Source: Actinomadura rupiterrae
Lineage (GTDB): Bacteria > Actinomycetota > Actinomycetes > Streptosporangiales > Streptosporangiaceae
Length of the DNA stretch: 64,000 nt
Direction of reading: 5' to 3'
Assembly: GCF_024172125.1 (NCBI RefSeq)
Contig: NZ_JAMZEA010000007.1
Location: 124,001-188,000 of the forward strand
A model generated the notes under the pieces. It worked only from the letters and a program-made list of their open reading frames with translations. It did no database searches and had not been told where the DNA came from. Below, in pieces: positions 10,830-20,078 of this stretch; position 1 is the first letter of the stretch; each line of letters begins with the position of its first letter. The translations under genes were made by a program, and so were the position numbers.

Positions 10830-11807
10830 TCAATCCACGGCGCCACGCGGGTGTGCCTGGCGGTGCACTTGCTTGAGGCGCTCGACGGAGACATGCGTGT
10901 AGAGCTGCGTGGTCTGAAGGGAGGCATGGCCAAGGATCTCTTGAACGCTGCGCAGGTCGGCCCCGCCTTCCAGGAGGTGGGTCGCCGCCGAATGCCGTAG
11001 ACCATGCGGTGCCAGATCCGGCACTTCTCCCACCTCGGCAATGCGCGAGTGGACGACCCGCCGGGCACTCGTGGGGTGCAGGCGTCCCCCTCGCACGCCG
11101 AGGAAGAGCGCTGGACCGCTGCCGTCCGTCGCCAGGCCAGGCCGCCCCGCCCTCAGCCAATCCCCCAGCGCACGGAGGGCGGGGTCACCAAGCGGCACCG
11201 TGCGTTCCTTGCCGCCCTTACCGAAGACGCGCACCGTCTTGCGGCTTGTGTCGACATCGTCGACATCGAGCCCGCACAGTTCGCTGACACGCATGCCCGT
11301 GCCGTAGAGCGTCTCCAGGATCGCGAGATCCCGCAGGCCGATCGGTCCGGTCACGTCCATCTCGTCCAGCAGCCGCCCCGCTTCCTCCTGCGCAAGGACG
11401 GTCGGCAGGTCGCGTGTCCGCTTCGGCGTGCCTAGAAGCGGCCCCGGGTCGCTGGGAAGCATCCCGCGCCGATGCAGCCAACGAGTGAACGTCCTGGCGG
11501 CTGCGGTACGCCTGGCCAGCGTGGCTCGCGAGAGCCCCATCGCGTACTGGCGCGCCAGCCATGCGCGCAACACGTTCACGTCCAGATCAGCGGGCGTAGA
11601 GAGGCCGACGGTGGCCCCATAGCGCGACAGCTCCCGGATATCCCCCATGTAGGCACGCAGCGTGTGCTCCGAAACGTCCCGCTCCGCCTTCAGGAACGTC
11701 GCGAATTCGGGAAGCAACGCGTCCAGCATCCCTGGACCGCGCTCGCCCGCCTCGGACTGATCCCCGCCCCGCTCCTCAGCACTCACACCCGCCACGCTGC
11801 GTCCCAC
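10830..11807 (-). CDS. xerC: Tyrosine recombinase XerC
   Basis: XerC/XerD-type recombinases resolve chromosome dimers at dif. The protein (up to 325 residues) has an N-terminal SAM-like core-binding domain (residues about 30-125) and a catalytic domain with R173 (GTGMRVSEL), K197 (GKGGKER), H268-x-x-R271 (HGLRHS), H294 (GHASLQTTQ) and the nucleophile Y303 (LYTH). All catalytic residues are present. The start is uncertain: GTG codons at 11807, 11795 and 11786 and an ATG at 11729 are possible, none with a clear binding site. The location near rpsB and dprA is usual in actinomycetes and argues for the housekeeping XerC rather than a phage integrase. Confidence 0.88.
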   Translation of the reverse strand: MGRSVAGVSAEERGGDQSEAGERGPGMLDALLPEFATFLKAERDVSEHTLRAYMGDIRELSRYGATVGLSTPADLDVNVLRAWLARQYAMGLSRATLARRTAAARTFTRWLHRRGMLPSDPGPLLGTPKRTRDLPTVLAQEEAGRLLDEMDVTGPIGLRDLAILETLYGTGMRVSELCGLDVDDVDTSRKTVRVFGKGGKERTVPLGDPALRALGDWLRAGRPGLATDGSGPALFLGVRGGRLHPTSARRVVHSRIAEVGEVPDLAPHGLRHSAATHLLEGGADLRSVQEILGHASLQTTQLYTHVSVERLKQVHRQAHPRGAVD

Positions 11808-12433
11808 ACCCCCTCGAAATCAAGCACCAGCACGCCCCCAATCCCACACCAACACCCCCAGCACCCCAAAGCCGCCATCGCCCCACCAGGACCCACTCAC
11901 TCTGCGCGCCCTTAACCCACCCCGCACCCGCAACACCCCAGCACGCCCACGCCCCCTCCCCCTCAAGCTGCCAGTCAGCCCCCGGCGACAATTCACACGC
12001 GTTAGGAACGCCAAGCACAGGCAGACGCCACACGACGCCGCCTCACTGGGCGCACCAGAAGAGGCGCAGCGCTGGAAGCGCAGCATCGGACAGCGCGCCC
12101 ACGGGGCGCACGCGGTTCATCCAGAGCAGCTAACGGGCGCGAGCCAGCGCATCACACCCCCACGTCCCTGCCCCGCGCCAAGCAATGCCGACCGCAACAC
12201 AACGCAGCGCGGAGCGACAAGGCCCGATACGACCCAACACTGCGCCACGTCGAACGGGGCGTCACCGCACCCCGTTGTTCGGGACACCCCTGCGCGCAGT
12301 TCAACGTTGGGCGCGGATGTCCGTGCACGCGCACGAGGGACACCCCACCCACCTCCGAGTTATCCACAGAATGGAGTTCGGTTATTGCGGAGCGTGGCCG
12401 GGCGGCATCGTCGGAGGCCGGAGGTGAGGCCGA
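11808..12433. other. Intergenic region xerC / yraN, no gene seen
   Basis: These 626 bases are strongly C-biased on the plus strand (runs such as CACCCCC and ACACCCC at 11800-11950) and have no frame with a family-like protein. A TTATCCACA sequence lies at 12360-12368. Divergent promoters for xerC and yraN are expected here but I cannot point to clear -35/-10 boxes. Confidence 0.4.
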
Positions 12434-12787
12434 ATGAACGGCAACCAGATGCTCGGACAGCGAGGCGAGGACGCGGCGGCCGCGTACCTGGGCCGGCTGG
12501 GATGGAAGGTCCTCGACCGCAACTGGCGGTGTTCGGAGGGCGAGCTCGACATCGTCGCCTACGACGGGCGGCTGCACGTGGCCTGCGAGGTGAAGACCCG
12601 GCGCTCGACCGCCTTCGGCGATCCGCTCGAAGCGATCACCGAGCGCAAGGCGGCCCGGTTACGCAAGCTGGCGCTCCGCTGGGCGGCCGCGAACCGGGTT
12701 CCGGGCGCGCGCATCCGGGTGGACGTCATCGCGCTGGTCTGCGACGGCGACGGGTTCGCCTTGGAGCACCTGCGGGAGGTGTGCTGA
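12434..12787 (+). CDS. YraN family protein (UPF0102), putative endonuclease-like
   Basis: This 117-residue protein has the YraN arrangement LGQRGEDAAAAYLGRLGW, then GELDIVAYDG and VACEVKTRRS, which matches the Asp...Glu-x-Lys core of Holliday-junction-resolvase-like nucleases. The biological role of the family is not settled. The ATG at 12434 has GGAGGTGAGG just upstream. It abuts the ComM-like gene (stop and start are adjacent), the usual yraN-comM-dprA order. Confidence 0.93.
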   Translation: MNGNQMLGQRGEDAAAAYLGRLGWKVLDRNWRCSEGELDIVAYDGRLHVACEVKTRRSTAFGDPLEAITERKAARLRKLALRWAAANRVPGARIRVDVIALVCDGDGFALEHLREVC

Positions 12788-14344
12788 ATGACGCTCGCCA
12801 AGACCCGCTCCGTCTCCCTGGTGGGCGTCGACGGTTTCGTGGTGGACGTCGAGGCGGCGATCACCAGCGGGGTCCCCGGCCTCCACCTGGTCGGCCTCCC
12901 GGACGCCGCCCTGAACGAGGCCCGCGACCGCGTCCGTGCGGCGATCTACAACTCCGGCGAAGACTGGCCCAACAGGCACGTCACCGTGTCGTTGTTCCCG
13001 GCGAGCCTGCCGAAGAAGGGGTCGACCTTCGATCTCGCCATCGCGATCGCACTGCTCGCGGCCGCGGAAGCGGTCTCCCCGCTCTCATGCGCCGGGTTGA
13101 CGCTGGTCGGAGAGCTCGGGCTCGACGGACGGGTCCGGAGTATCCCGGGCGTGCTCCCCGCCGTCCTCGCGTCCGCCAACGCAGGCTGCCAGACCGTGGT
13201 CGTTCCGCGTCCGAACGGGGCCGAGGCCAGGCTCGTCCCGGGCGTCGAGGTCGTTCCGGTCGCCTCCCTGCGCGAGTTGCTCTGCCTGCTCAGGGACGAG
13301 CCTCCCCCGACCGAGGACGAGTCGTCCGAGCCGATCCCGCACCACGGCGTCGACGGCCTCACTCCGCGCACTCCCGATCGTCGCGCGGATCTCGACCTGG
13401 CAGACGTCCGTGGTCAGGCCGAGGCCCGCCGAGCCCTGGAGATCAGCGCGGCCGGAGGGCACCACCTCTTTTTCTCTGGGCCACCCGGCTGCGGGAAGAC
13501 CATGTTGGCCGAACGGCTCCCCACGCTGATGCCGCCCCTCGAACCGGAGGCCGCGCTGGAGGTCACGGCGATCCACTCGGTCGCGGGCACGCTCCCGCCC
13601 GACCAGCCGATGATCACCAAACCCCCGTTCCACGCCCCGCACCACACCGCGACAAGAGCCGCGATCGTGGGCGGCGGCTCAGGACGCGTCCTCCAACCCG
13701 GAGCGGTCTCGCTCGCCCACAGAGGGATCTTGTTCCTGGACGAGGCTCCCGAGTTCCACGGCGGAGTCCTGGACGCGCTCCGGCAACCTCTTGAAGAGGG
13801 AGAGGTTCGGCTCTCCAGAGTCGAGGGCACCGCACGCTTCCCGGCGAGTTTCACCCTCGTCCTGGCGGCGAACCCGTGCCCATGCGCCGCCGCGAAGCAG
13901 ATGGACTGCTCCTGCGCCCCCAACGTGCGACGCAAATACATCTCGCGCATCTCAGGCCCCCTGCTCGACCGCATCGACCTGAAGCTGGAACTCACCCCGG
14001 CGAGCCGCGCCGAACTCAGGTACGACCTTGAGTTCGCCGAATCCAGCACGGTCGTGGCCGAACGCGTCCTCGACGCTCGCGAGCGCGCGATGAAACGCCT
14101 GTCGGGCACACCCTGGCGTACCAACTCCGAAATCCCCGGCCCGGAGCTACGCCGACACTTCACCCCGTCCGGCGAGGCGATGCGCGCAGCGGACGAGGCG
14201 CTCCAGAAAGGAACCCTCAGCGCCCGCGGCCTCGACCGCGTCCTCCGCGTCGCCTGGACGATCGCCGACCTGGCCGGCCGCAGCGACCCCGGCGACGACG
14301 ACGTAGGCGGCGCCCTAGCCCTCTGGAACGGCCGATGGACATGA
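12788..14344 (+). CDS. YifB/ComM family Mg-chelatase-like AAA+ ATPase
   Basis: This 518-residue protein has an N-terminal Lon-like domain, a Walker A motif GPPGCGKT at 231-238, and Walker B in ILFLDEAPEF. A C-terminal Mg-chelatase-type domain follows, with CPCAAAKQMDCSC and LLDRIDLKLEL. ComM is a hexameric helicase that promotes branch migration during natural transformation; in actinomycetes, where competence is unproven, its role is less clear. It starts at an ATG directly after the yraN stop, which suggests coupling, and dprA lies 770 bp downstream. Confidence 0.93.
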   Translation: MTLAKTRSVSLVGVDGFVVDVEAAITSGVPGLHLVGLPDAALNEARDRVRAAIYNSGEDWPNRHVTVSLFPASLPKKGSTFDLAIAIALLAAAEAVSPLSCAGLTLVGELGLDGRVRSIPGVLPAVLASANAGCQTVVVPRPNGAEARLVPGVEVVPVASLRELLCLLRDEPPPTEDESSEPIPHHGVDGLTPRTPDRRADLDLADVRGQAEARRALEISAAGGHHLFFSGPPGCGKTMLAERLPTLMPPLEPEAALEVTAIHSVAGTLPPDQPMITKPPFHAPHHTATRAAIVGGGSGRVLQPGAVSLAHRGILFLDEAPEFHGGVLDALRQPLEEGEVRLSRVEGTARFPASFTLVLAANPCPCAAAKQMDCSCAPNVRRKYISRISGPLLDRIDLKLELTPASRAELRYDLEFAESSTVVAERVLDARERAMKRLSGTPWRTNSEIPGPELRRHFTPSGEAMRAADEALQKGTLSARGLDRVLRVAWTIADLAGRSDPGDDDVGGALALWNGRWT

Positions 14345-15114
14345 CCCCCAACCGACCAACGCCCCCACTCACCCCGTCCCACCCGTCCGCACCAGTATCG
14401 CTCCGTATCTCCGCATCAGCCCGTGCACCGAAGACGCCTGAGCACGTAGTGGACCCGACACACAGTCGGTCAACGCACACGGGGCTCAGCACACGCCGGA
14501 TTCAGCACATGCGGGGTCCAGCACACGCGGGTCCAGCACACGCGGACCCGACACGGAGTCGCACCGAGTGAACGCCGACGCGATGCGGCGCGAACGCCGA
14601 TGCGGAGCTGCTGCTGGCGAGGATGACGTCGAGGTCGTCGGGCAAACCGTGCGCACGGCGGTGATGGAGATGCCGCCACGGCGAGGACGTCCGGCATGAG
14701 TCTGCTGTCGCGTCCCCTGGAGAGTGCCAGCTCGACCGGCTGGCCATCGCGGGGGCGATGCCGAGCGCATGCGAATGCTGAGCTGATGCCGTGCGGGCAG
14801 CCCGAACGCCAGGGCGAGGTGGCACAGACACGGCGCAGTGCGGAGTCGACACAGCATCGTGCGTCAGTGACGCCGACGACGCGCGGGGCTGACGCCGATG
14901 AGGGCGGGGGCTGACAGCTGGCCCGCCCCGGCTGGGACGTGGGTGACGGCTGGGCGAAGGGCCCGCCCGCCCCGACTGGGCATGGGTGATGGCTGCGCGT
15001 GAACGGGCGTGGCTGGGAGCTGCGCGTGGTCGGGCCCGCTCCTGGTGGGGCGGGTGGCGGTGCGCGCGAGTCTTCGCCGAGTGCTTTTTCGAGACATGGA
15101 ACTAGGAGGGCAAC
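14345..15114. other. Intergenic region with short degenerate tandem repeats upstream of dprA
   Basis: These 770 bases hold no recognisable gene. From 14487 to about 14547 a 15-18 bp unit beginning CAGCACACGC or a variant is repeated four times. The following 14580-15060 is GC-rich and repetitive in composition. The AGGAGG at 15104-15109 belongs to dprA. Open frames here have compositions unlike the neighbours and look fortuitous. Confidence 0.5.
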
Positions 15115-16281
15115 GTGATTGAGACAGATGATCGGATCGCTCGGGCGACGCTGACGGGTCTGGCTGAGCCGGGTGATCCTGTGCTGAACCAGATCGTGGA
15201 TGTGGTCGGAGCTCCTGCGACGCTCCTTGCCATTCGTGCGGGGTGCTTACCGGATGAGCTGAGGACGAGGGTCGCGGACGATTCCGAGCTGGGGCGGATG
15301 GCCGAACGGGTGAGCCATTGGCGGATCAGGCTGTCGGCGGCCGAGCCGGCGAGCGACCTCCTCGTGGCAGAGCGGCTCGGCGTCCGGCTGGTGTGTCCGG
15401 GTGACGCCGAGTGGCCCACCACGCTGGACGACCTGGGTGATCGTCGTCCGTACGCGCTGTGGTTGCGTGGGCCGAGCGATCTGCGGCACGGGTGCCTGCG
15501 GTCCGTCGCCCTGGTCGGCGCTCGCGCGGCATCGCCCTATGGACTGCGAGTGGCGTCCGAAATGGCGTCCGAGCTCGGCGATCGCGGATGGACGGTCGTT
15601 TCGGGCGGGGCCATGGGCATCGATGCCGCGGCGCATCGGGGCTCGCTGACCGCTGACGGTCCGACCGTCGCAGTACTGGCCAATGGCGTCGATGTCCCGT
15701 ACCCGGCCTGCAACGACGGAATGTTCGCCGAGCTCGCCCGGCGCGAGCTGCTTGTCAGCGAGTCGCCACCTGGCACCAGCCCGAGGCGGCAACGCTTCCT
15801 GGTCCGGAATCGTGTCATCGCTGCGCTCTCCAGGGGCACCGTGGTCGTCGAGGCCGGTCGTCGCAGCGGAGCCCTGAGCACGGCGCACTGGGCGCGCAAA
15901 CTGGGCCGGGTCGTCATGGCCGTGCCAGGGCCGGTGACCTCGGTGTCGTCTGTCGGCTGCCACGCGCTGCTGCGAGATCCGCCGCCGGCCCTGCTCGTCA
16001 CCCGGAGCGCCGAAGTGATCGAGGCCGTGGGTGAGCTCGGGACCGACCTTGCTTCGATCCCTGCCAGCCCTGTGCTGTCCCGCGATCTTCTGGACAAGGT
16101 CGCCCAGACCGTCCTAGAGGCGCTTCCAGCACGCGCTGCCGCCGGCCCTGCACAGATCGCCGCCAAGGCGGGCGTGGATCTCCCAACCGCCAATGCCAAG
16201 CTCGGGCTCCTCTCCGCCGGAGGCTTCGTGGAGCGAGCCCAAGGAGGCTGGCGCCTGACCCGGAAGGCGAAATCACCATGA
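15115..16281 (+). CDS. dprA: DNA-processing protein DprA
   Basis: DprA binds incoming single-stranded DNA and loads RecA during transformation, and is conserved in many bacteria not known to be competent. The 388-residue protein has the Rossmann-like core with VALVGARAASPYG, SGGAMGIDAAAHRG and NRVIAALSRGTVVVEAG, then a C-terminal winged helix (LPARAAAGPAQIAAKAG). The GTG at 15115 is preceded by AGGAGG at a good distance, which fixes the start. It follows yraN and the ComM-like gene, so the trio is intact though separated by a repeat-bearing spacer. Confidence 0.94.
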   Translation: MIETDDRIARATLTGLAEPGDPVLNQIVDVVGAPATLLAIRAGCLPDELRTRVADDSELGRMAERVSHWRIRLSAAEPASDLLVAERLGVRLVCPGDAEWPTTLDDLGDRRPYALWLRGPSDLRHGCLRSVALVGARAASPYGLRVASEMASELGDRGWTVVSGGAMGIDAAAHRGSLTADGPTVAVLANGVDVPYPACNDGMFAELARRELLVSESPPGTSPRRQRFLVRNRVIAALSRGTVVVEAGRRSGALSTAHWARKLGRVVMAVPGPVTSVSSVGCHALLRDPPPALLVTRSAEVIEAVGELGTDLASIPASPVLSRDLLDKVAQTVLEALPARAAAGPAQIAAKAGVDLPTANAKLGLLSAGGFVERAQGGWRLTRKAKSP

Positions 16282-17038
16282 TCCGACGCACCTCACTCAC
16301 CCCGCGTCCTCGCCCGGGATCCAGGGCACACGGCAACCGGCCTCGCTACAAGAGGAGGGAGCCCACAGGCAAACGTTGAGGCGCCCGCTCCGCATCCGAT
16401 GCACCAACGACGGAGTGACCAAGCGATTGGCACGCCCCGCGCAGACGACCCGGCCCCGGGGGCTGGGCTGGGCCAGGCACGGCCTGATGTTCGCCCCGTC
16501 CCAGGTCGGCTGCCAGGCGGCTCGGAAGCGAAGAGCTGCCTCCGCCTGGCGGGCAGCCCCGAGCTGGCAGATGACGCGAGCCTGCTGAGTGGCACGCACC
16601 TGGCGGGCAGGGCCCGGAGGGCGCCCCAGACCTGACGGGCGGCTCCGCCTGGGGTGACGCGAGGCGCCGGTGGCGCGCATTTGGTGGGCATGACCCGAAG
16701 GGCGACTTTGCCTGGCGGGCAGCCCCCGCCTGGCAGGGGCCCGCGCCTGGCAGGTGACGCGAGCGGCCAGGTGGCACGCGCTTGGTGGGTATGACCCGAA
16801 GGGCTGCCCCCGACTGGCGAGCGGCCCTCACCTGGCGGGCAGCCCGCGCCTGGCAGGTAACGCGAGCATGCCAGGCGGAACGCACTTGGCGGGCCGGGCC
16901 CGAGGGCCACGCGGAGGGCGACGGCATCATGACCAACGACCTGGTCGCGCTCTGCCACGCCCCGGCCCTCCTGCGGCCTCTGGCTCCACTGAGGCCCGCC
17001 GAGGAACGACACCATGATCAGGCCATGGCCACCTGGCA
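16282..17038. repeat. Degenerate tandem repeats of about 100 bp, dprA to DUF2469 spacer
   Basis: Between dprA and the minus-strand DUF2469 gene lie about 1 kb without a credible gene. Within it, TGGCACGCACCTGGCGGGC-like segments recur at 16590, 16671, 16772 and 16876, and TGGCAGGTGACGCGAG-like segments at 16564, 16649, 16748 and 16852. This defines about four diverged units of 81-104 bp. The repeats create long open frames on both strands whose translations are Gly/Pro/Arg/Ala-rich and resemble no family. A further GC-rich repetitive stretch follows at 17090-17160. Confidence 0.6.
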
Positions 17039-17077
17039 CCCTCCGACCTGCGGCCCGAAGGGCAGCAGGTCGGAGGG
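17039..17077. terminator. Strong bidirectional hairpin between dprA and DUF2469
   Basis: CCCTCCGACCTGC (17039-17051) pairs perfectly over 13 bp with 17065-17077 around a 13-nt loop. It sits between convergent transcription units and is the likely terminator for both. Confidence 0.65.
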
Positions 17078-17286
17078 TCGGGGCTGATCAGCGGCCCGGG
17101 TTTGGCGGGCAGGCCGGGCCTGGCGGGCCGGCCGGGCCTATCGGCGGGCCGGGACTGATCGGCGTCCCATGCCTGACGAGCGGGTCAGCCCTTGCCGACG
17201 GGTTGGTCCCTTTGAAGGCGGGTCGGTCTCTTGCGGGCGGCGGTTGGCGGCGGGGGGAGGGTGGGAGCTGGGTGTTGCTTTTGGGT

Positions 17287-17601
17287 TTATTGGTCGGAAG
17301 GGAGTTCGAAGTCGCTCTTGGCGAGTTCTTCGACGTTGACGTCCTTGAAGGTGACTACGCGGACGTTCTTGACGAACCTTGCGGGGCGGTACATGTCCCA
17401 GACCCAGGCGTCCTGCATGGTGACTTCGAAGTAGACCTCGCCGTTGTCGGCGCCGCGGACCTGGAGGTCCACGGAGTTGGTCAGGTAGAAGCGGCGCTCG
17501 GTCTCGACGACGTAGCTGAACAGGCCGACGACGTCGCGGTACTCGCGATAGAGCTGGAGCTCCATCTCGGTTTCGTACTTCTCGAGATCCTCGGCGCTCA
17601 C
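17287..17601 (-). CDS. DUF2469 family protein
   Basis: This 104-residue acidic protein (MSAEDLEKYETEMELQLYRE) belongs to a family nearly confined to Actinobacteria and usually encoded right after rnhB. It contains conserved FSYVVETERRFYL and VWDMYRPARFV. No enzymatic motif is visible and I do not know its function. The GTG at 17601 overlaps the rnhB stop by four bases (GTGA), so the two are very probably cotranslated. Confidence 0.92.
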   Translation of the reverse strand: MSAEDLEKYETEMELQLYREYRDVVGLFSYVVETERRFYLTNSVDLQVRGADNGEVYFEVTMQDAWVWDMYRPARFVKNVRVVTFKDVNVEELAKSDFELPSDQ

Positions 17602-18320
17602 ACTCGTGTCCCTTCGATCCGGGTCTCGTGGTCCTCCCCGGCCGGTTCCCCCACGACCACGTTCCCATTCTTACGCACGACCCGGCCCACGTTGACGAAG
17701 GAGTGGCGGTGTTCGGAGCACGGACCGTGTTCGGCGAGGGCCGCGGTGTGCGCCTTGGTCGCGTACCCCTTGTGCTCATCGAAGCCGTACTGGGGGAAGC
17801 GCTCGTGCAGATCGATCATGATCCGGTCGCGGGTGACCTTGGCCACGATGGAGGCGGCGGCGATGCAGGCCACCACCTGGTCGCCCTTGATCACGCCCAG
17901 GCTCGGGACCACCAGGCCCGGGACGTTGAAGCCGTCGCTCAGGACGTAGGTGGGACGGCGGCTGAGCGCGGCCACGGCGCGGCGCATCCCGGTGATGTTG
18001 CAGCGGTGCACGCCGTAGCGATCCACCTCGTCCCGGGGGACGATGATCGCGCTCCAGCTCTCGGCGCGCTCCACGATCTCGTCGTAGAGCGCCTCCCGGC
18101 GGGCCGGGGTCAGGAGCTTGGAGTCGCTGAGGCCCTCGATCCGGCCGCGCTTCCCGTCCCGCAGGATCGCCGCGCCGATCACCAGGGGCCCGGCGCAGGC
18201 GCCCCGCCCCGCCTCGTCCACCCCGGCCACCAGGTTGAATCCCGCATGGGCGAGGGCTCGCTCGAAGCCGTACAGCCCGGCGTCACGCCTTGGCGTGAAC
18301 CGCAGTGGACGACCGTTCAT
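17598..18320 (-). CDS. rnhB: Ribonuclease HII
   Basis: RNase HII removes ribonucleotides from DNA and RNA from hybrids. The 240-residue protein has the active-site signature GVDEAGRGACAGP (D35, E36), then SDSKLLTP and the later VIKGDQVVACIAAASIVAKV. The ATG at 18320 is the natural start. It overlaps DUF2469 at its 3' end. Upstream, the usual lepB partner is separated by a 672-bp repetitive spacer. Confidence 0.96.
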   Translation of the reverse strand: MNGRPLRFTPRRDAGLYGFERALAHAGFNLVAGVDEAGRGACAGPLVIGAAILRDGKRGRIEGLSDSKLLTPARREALYDEIVERAESWSAIIVPRDEVDRYGVHRCNITGMRRAVAALSRRPTYVLSDGFNVPGLVVPSLGVIKGDQVVACIAAASIVAKVTRDRIMIDLHERFPQYGFDEHKGYATKAHTAALAEHGPCSEHRHSFVNVGRVVRKNGNVVVGEPAGEDHETRIEGTRV

Positions 18321-18992
18321 AGTCCGCAGCGTACGTCCCCAGAAAGCCAGAAAGCCCCAATTTGGCGCTTCCGAGACCTCCCAGAAGGAGGCGAGGCGCG
18401 AATCCGCAGTTCATGCCCGCTTCAGCCTCGATTCAGCCCAAGGCGAAGGTCCTTCCCCCAGGCGTCCATCGCGGCCAGGTGCTCTGCGGGTGGGCTCGGA
18501 TCACGCTGGGCGGGGGTATCAACGGCCTCGCGAGCCCCCGGGGGGTTAGTCCGGGGTGTCGGTCTGTCTGCCAAGCGGCTCCGTGGTGGCGGGGAGGAGA
18601 CAGACACGCTTCTCGCACGCTGCCAGGGGCATCGCCGCCAGGCCCACGGGGTCGAGCGGTGCCACTCCGAGGGGCAGGACAACCCTTCCTGCGGGCAGGG
18701 TAACGCCGTCGAGCAGGGCCTTGCGGGCCGCAGGGCAGCGCCGTGCCGGGCCACAAGGCAGAGCGATGCTGAACCGCGGAGCAGGGCCGCGCCGGGCTGC
18801 AGGGCAGCGCCGCGCCGGCCCGCGGAGCAGCGCCGGACCACAGGGAAACCAGGCCGCAGGCAGGGTCGTGCCAGACCTCGGGACAGGGCAGCACCGACCT
18901 GCGGGGCGGTGCCGGGCTGTGAGGTAGGGCGGTGCCGGGCCGCGGTGGCGGTGGCGGTGGGCTGGGGGCGGGGCGGGGGCGGGTTGCCTGGG
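18321..18992. other. Intergenic region lepB / rnhB with degenerate repeats
   Basis: These 672 bases lack a recognisable gene. From about 18640 to 18930 a GC-rich motif related to GCAGGGCAGCGCCGTGCCGG recurs several times with variable spacing, and 18940-19030 is very G-rich on the plus strand. This resembles the other repeat-bearing spacers of the window. A promoter for rnhB-DUF2469 is expected near 18320-18400 but not obvious. Confidence 0.45.
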
Positions 18993-19919
18993 TTAGGGGC
19001 GGCGGGGGGGTCGGCGGCGGGTTAGGTGGGTTAGGGGGAGGGCGGCTAGGAAGCCGAGGGTCAAGGGGGCCGCTGGGGTCAGGGCGGCGGCGGACTTCAT
19101 GGCGGGTTGCTTGAAGGTCTTGGGGATGGGGAGGGTGTCGAGGCGGTTCAGGGGCCAGACGATGACGAAGGCGCGGCCGATGACGTGGTCGGTGGGGATG
19201 GTGCCGCCGCCGCGGTCGCCGCGGTGCCAGCGGGAGTCGGAGGAGGCCTCGCGGTGGTCGCCCATGACCCAGAGCTGGCCGGGGCCGACGGTGGCGTCGA
19301 ACGGGTCGATGGACGGCTTGTTCTGCACGTGCGTGGACGGGTCGGTGAACAGGTAGGACTGCTCGTCCAGCGGGACGCCGTTGACCGTCACGCGGCCCTG
19401 GGCGTCGCAGCACTTGACGTGGTCGCCCGGGACGCCGACGACGCGCTTGATGTAGTCCTTCTCGTTCGGCGCGACGCCGAAGGCGCTGCCGATGGCGCGC
19501 AGCACCTTGCTCACGGGGTTGCTCGGCTTGGAGACCTGGACCTCCGGGTCCCACGAGTCGAGGCCGTTGAAGACCACGACGTCGCCGCGGGCGATGTCGC
19601 GGGTGTGGTAGACGACCTTGTTGACCAGGACGCGGTCGCCGATCTGGAGGGTGTTCTCCATCGAGCCGGACGGGATGTAGAACGCCTGGATGACGAACGC
19701 CTTGATCAGCAGGGCCAGGACGAGGGCGACGCCGACCAGGACGGGCAGCTCCTTGGCGAAGGAGCCCTTCTTCTTGCGCTTCTTGCCGGTGGACTCGTCG
19801 TCCTCCGCGGCGGGCGGTTCGGCGGGCGGCTCCTCGGCGGAGGTCACGGTCTGCTTCTCTTCGGGCACCGCGCCCTCGGCTTCGGAACGCACGTCTCTCC
19901 GATCGTCCTCGTGAGTCAT
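18993..19919 (-). CDS. lepB: Signal peptidase I
   Basis: Type I signal peptidase cleaves signal peptides of exported proteins on the outer face of the membrane. The 308-residue protein has a charged cytoplasmic N-terminus (ending KKRKKKGS), one transmembrane helix (LPVLVGVALVLALLIKAFVI), the catalytic Ser86 in PSGSMENTL and Lys158 in YIKRVVGVPGD, plus GDHREASSDSR. A second hydrophobic stretch near the C-terminus (APLTLGFLAALPL) suggests a C-terminal anchor. Streptomyces carries four tandem lepB genes at this locus between rplS and rnhB; here there is one. Confidence 0.95.
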   Translation of the reverse strand: MTHEDDRRDVRSEAEGAVPEEKQTVTSAEEPPAEPPAAEDDESTGKKRKKKGSFAKELPVLVGVALVLALLIKAFVIQAFYIPSGSMENTLQIGDRVLVNKVVYHTRDIARGDVVVFNGLDSWDPEVQVSKPSNPVSKVLRAIGSAFGVAPNEKDYIKRVVGVPGDHVKCCDAQGRVTVNGVPLDEQSYLFTDPSTHVQNKPSIDPFDATVGPGQLWVMGDHREASSDSRWHRGDRGGGTIPTDHVIGRAFVIVWPLNRLDTLPIPKTFKQPAMKSAAALTPAAPLTLGFLAALPLTHLTRRRPPRRP

Positions 19920-20024
19920 CAGGGCGCCAGACTAGCGGCGGGAGGGCCGCCGAATCTCGCGCATGGCCGTGTCGTGCGCACGAGCCGACTGCCTCCGACG
20001 TGCACTTTCCCCCAAAACGGGCAA

Positions 20025-20057
20025 CGCCCCGGGATCCGCGATCGGATTCCCGGGGCG
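20025..20057 (-). terminator. Terminator downstream of rplS
   Basis: CGCCCCGGGA (20025-20034) pairs with TCCCGGGGCG (20048-20057), extended inward by TCC/GGA with one bulged base. It lies 22 bp past the rplS stop, before lepB, so lepB probably has its own promoter within 19920-20024 or partial readthrough. Confidence 0.65.
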
Positions 20058-20078
20058 CCGGACGCTTCGGCGAAGCGG

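Noticed and set aside
10830-11807. Phage or integrative-element integrase
   Set aside because: All XerC motifs are present, the neighbours are housekeeping genes, and no attachment site, tRNA or mobile genes are seen.
14580-14914. Small plus-strand gene between the ComM-like gene and dprA
   Set aside because: The frame has no binding site, atypical composition and no family resemblance; it is surrounded by repeats.
16293-17039. Open frames on both strands in the dprA-DUF2469 spacer as a repetitive surface protein
   Set aside because: The composition is that of GC-rich repeats in every frame, there is no signal peptide or binding site, and the repeat period is not a constant multiple of three.
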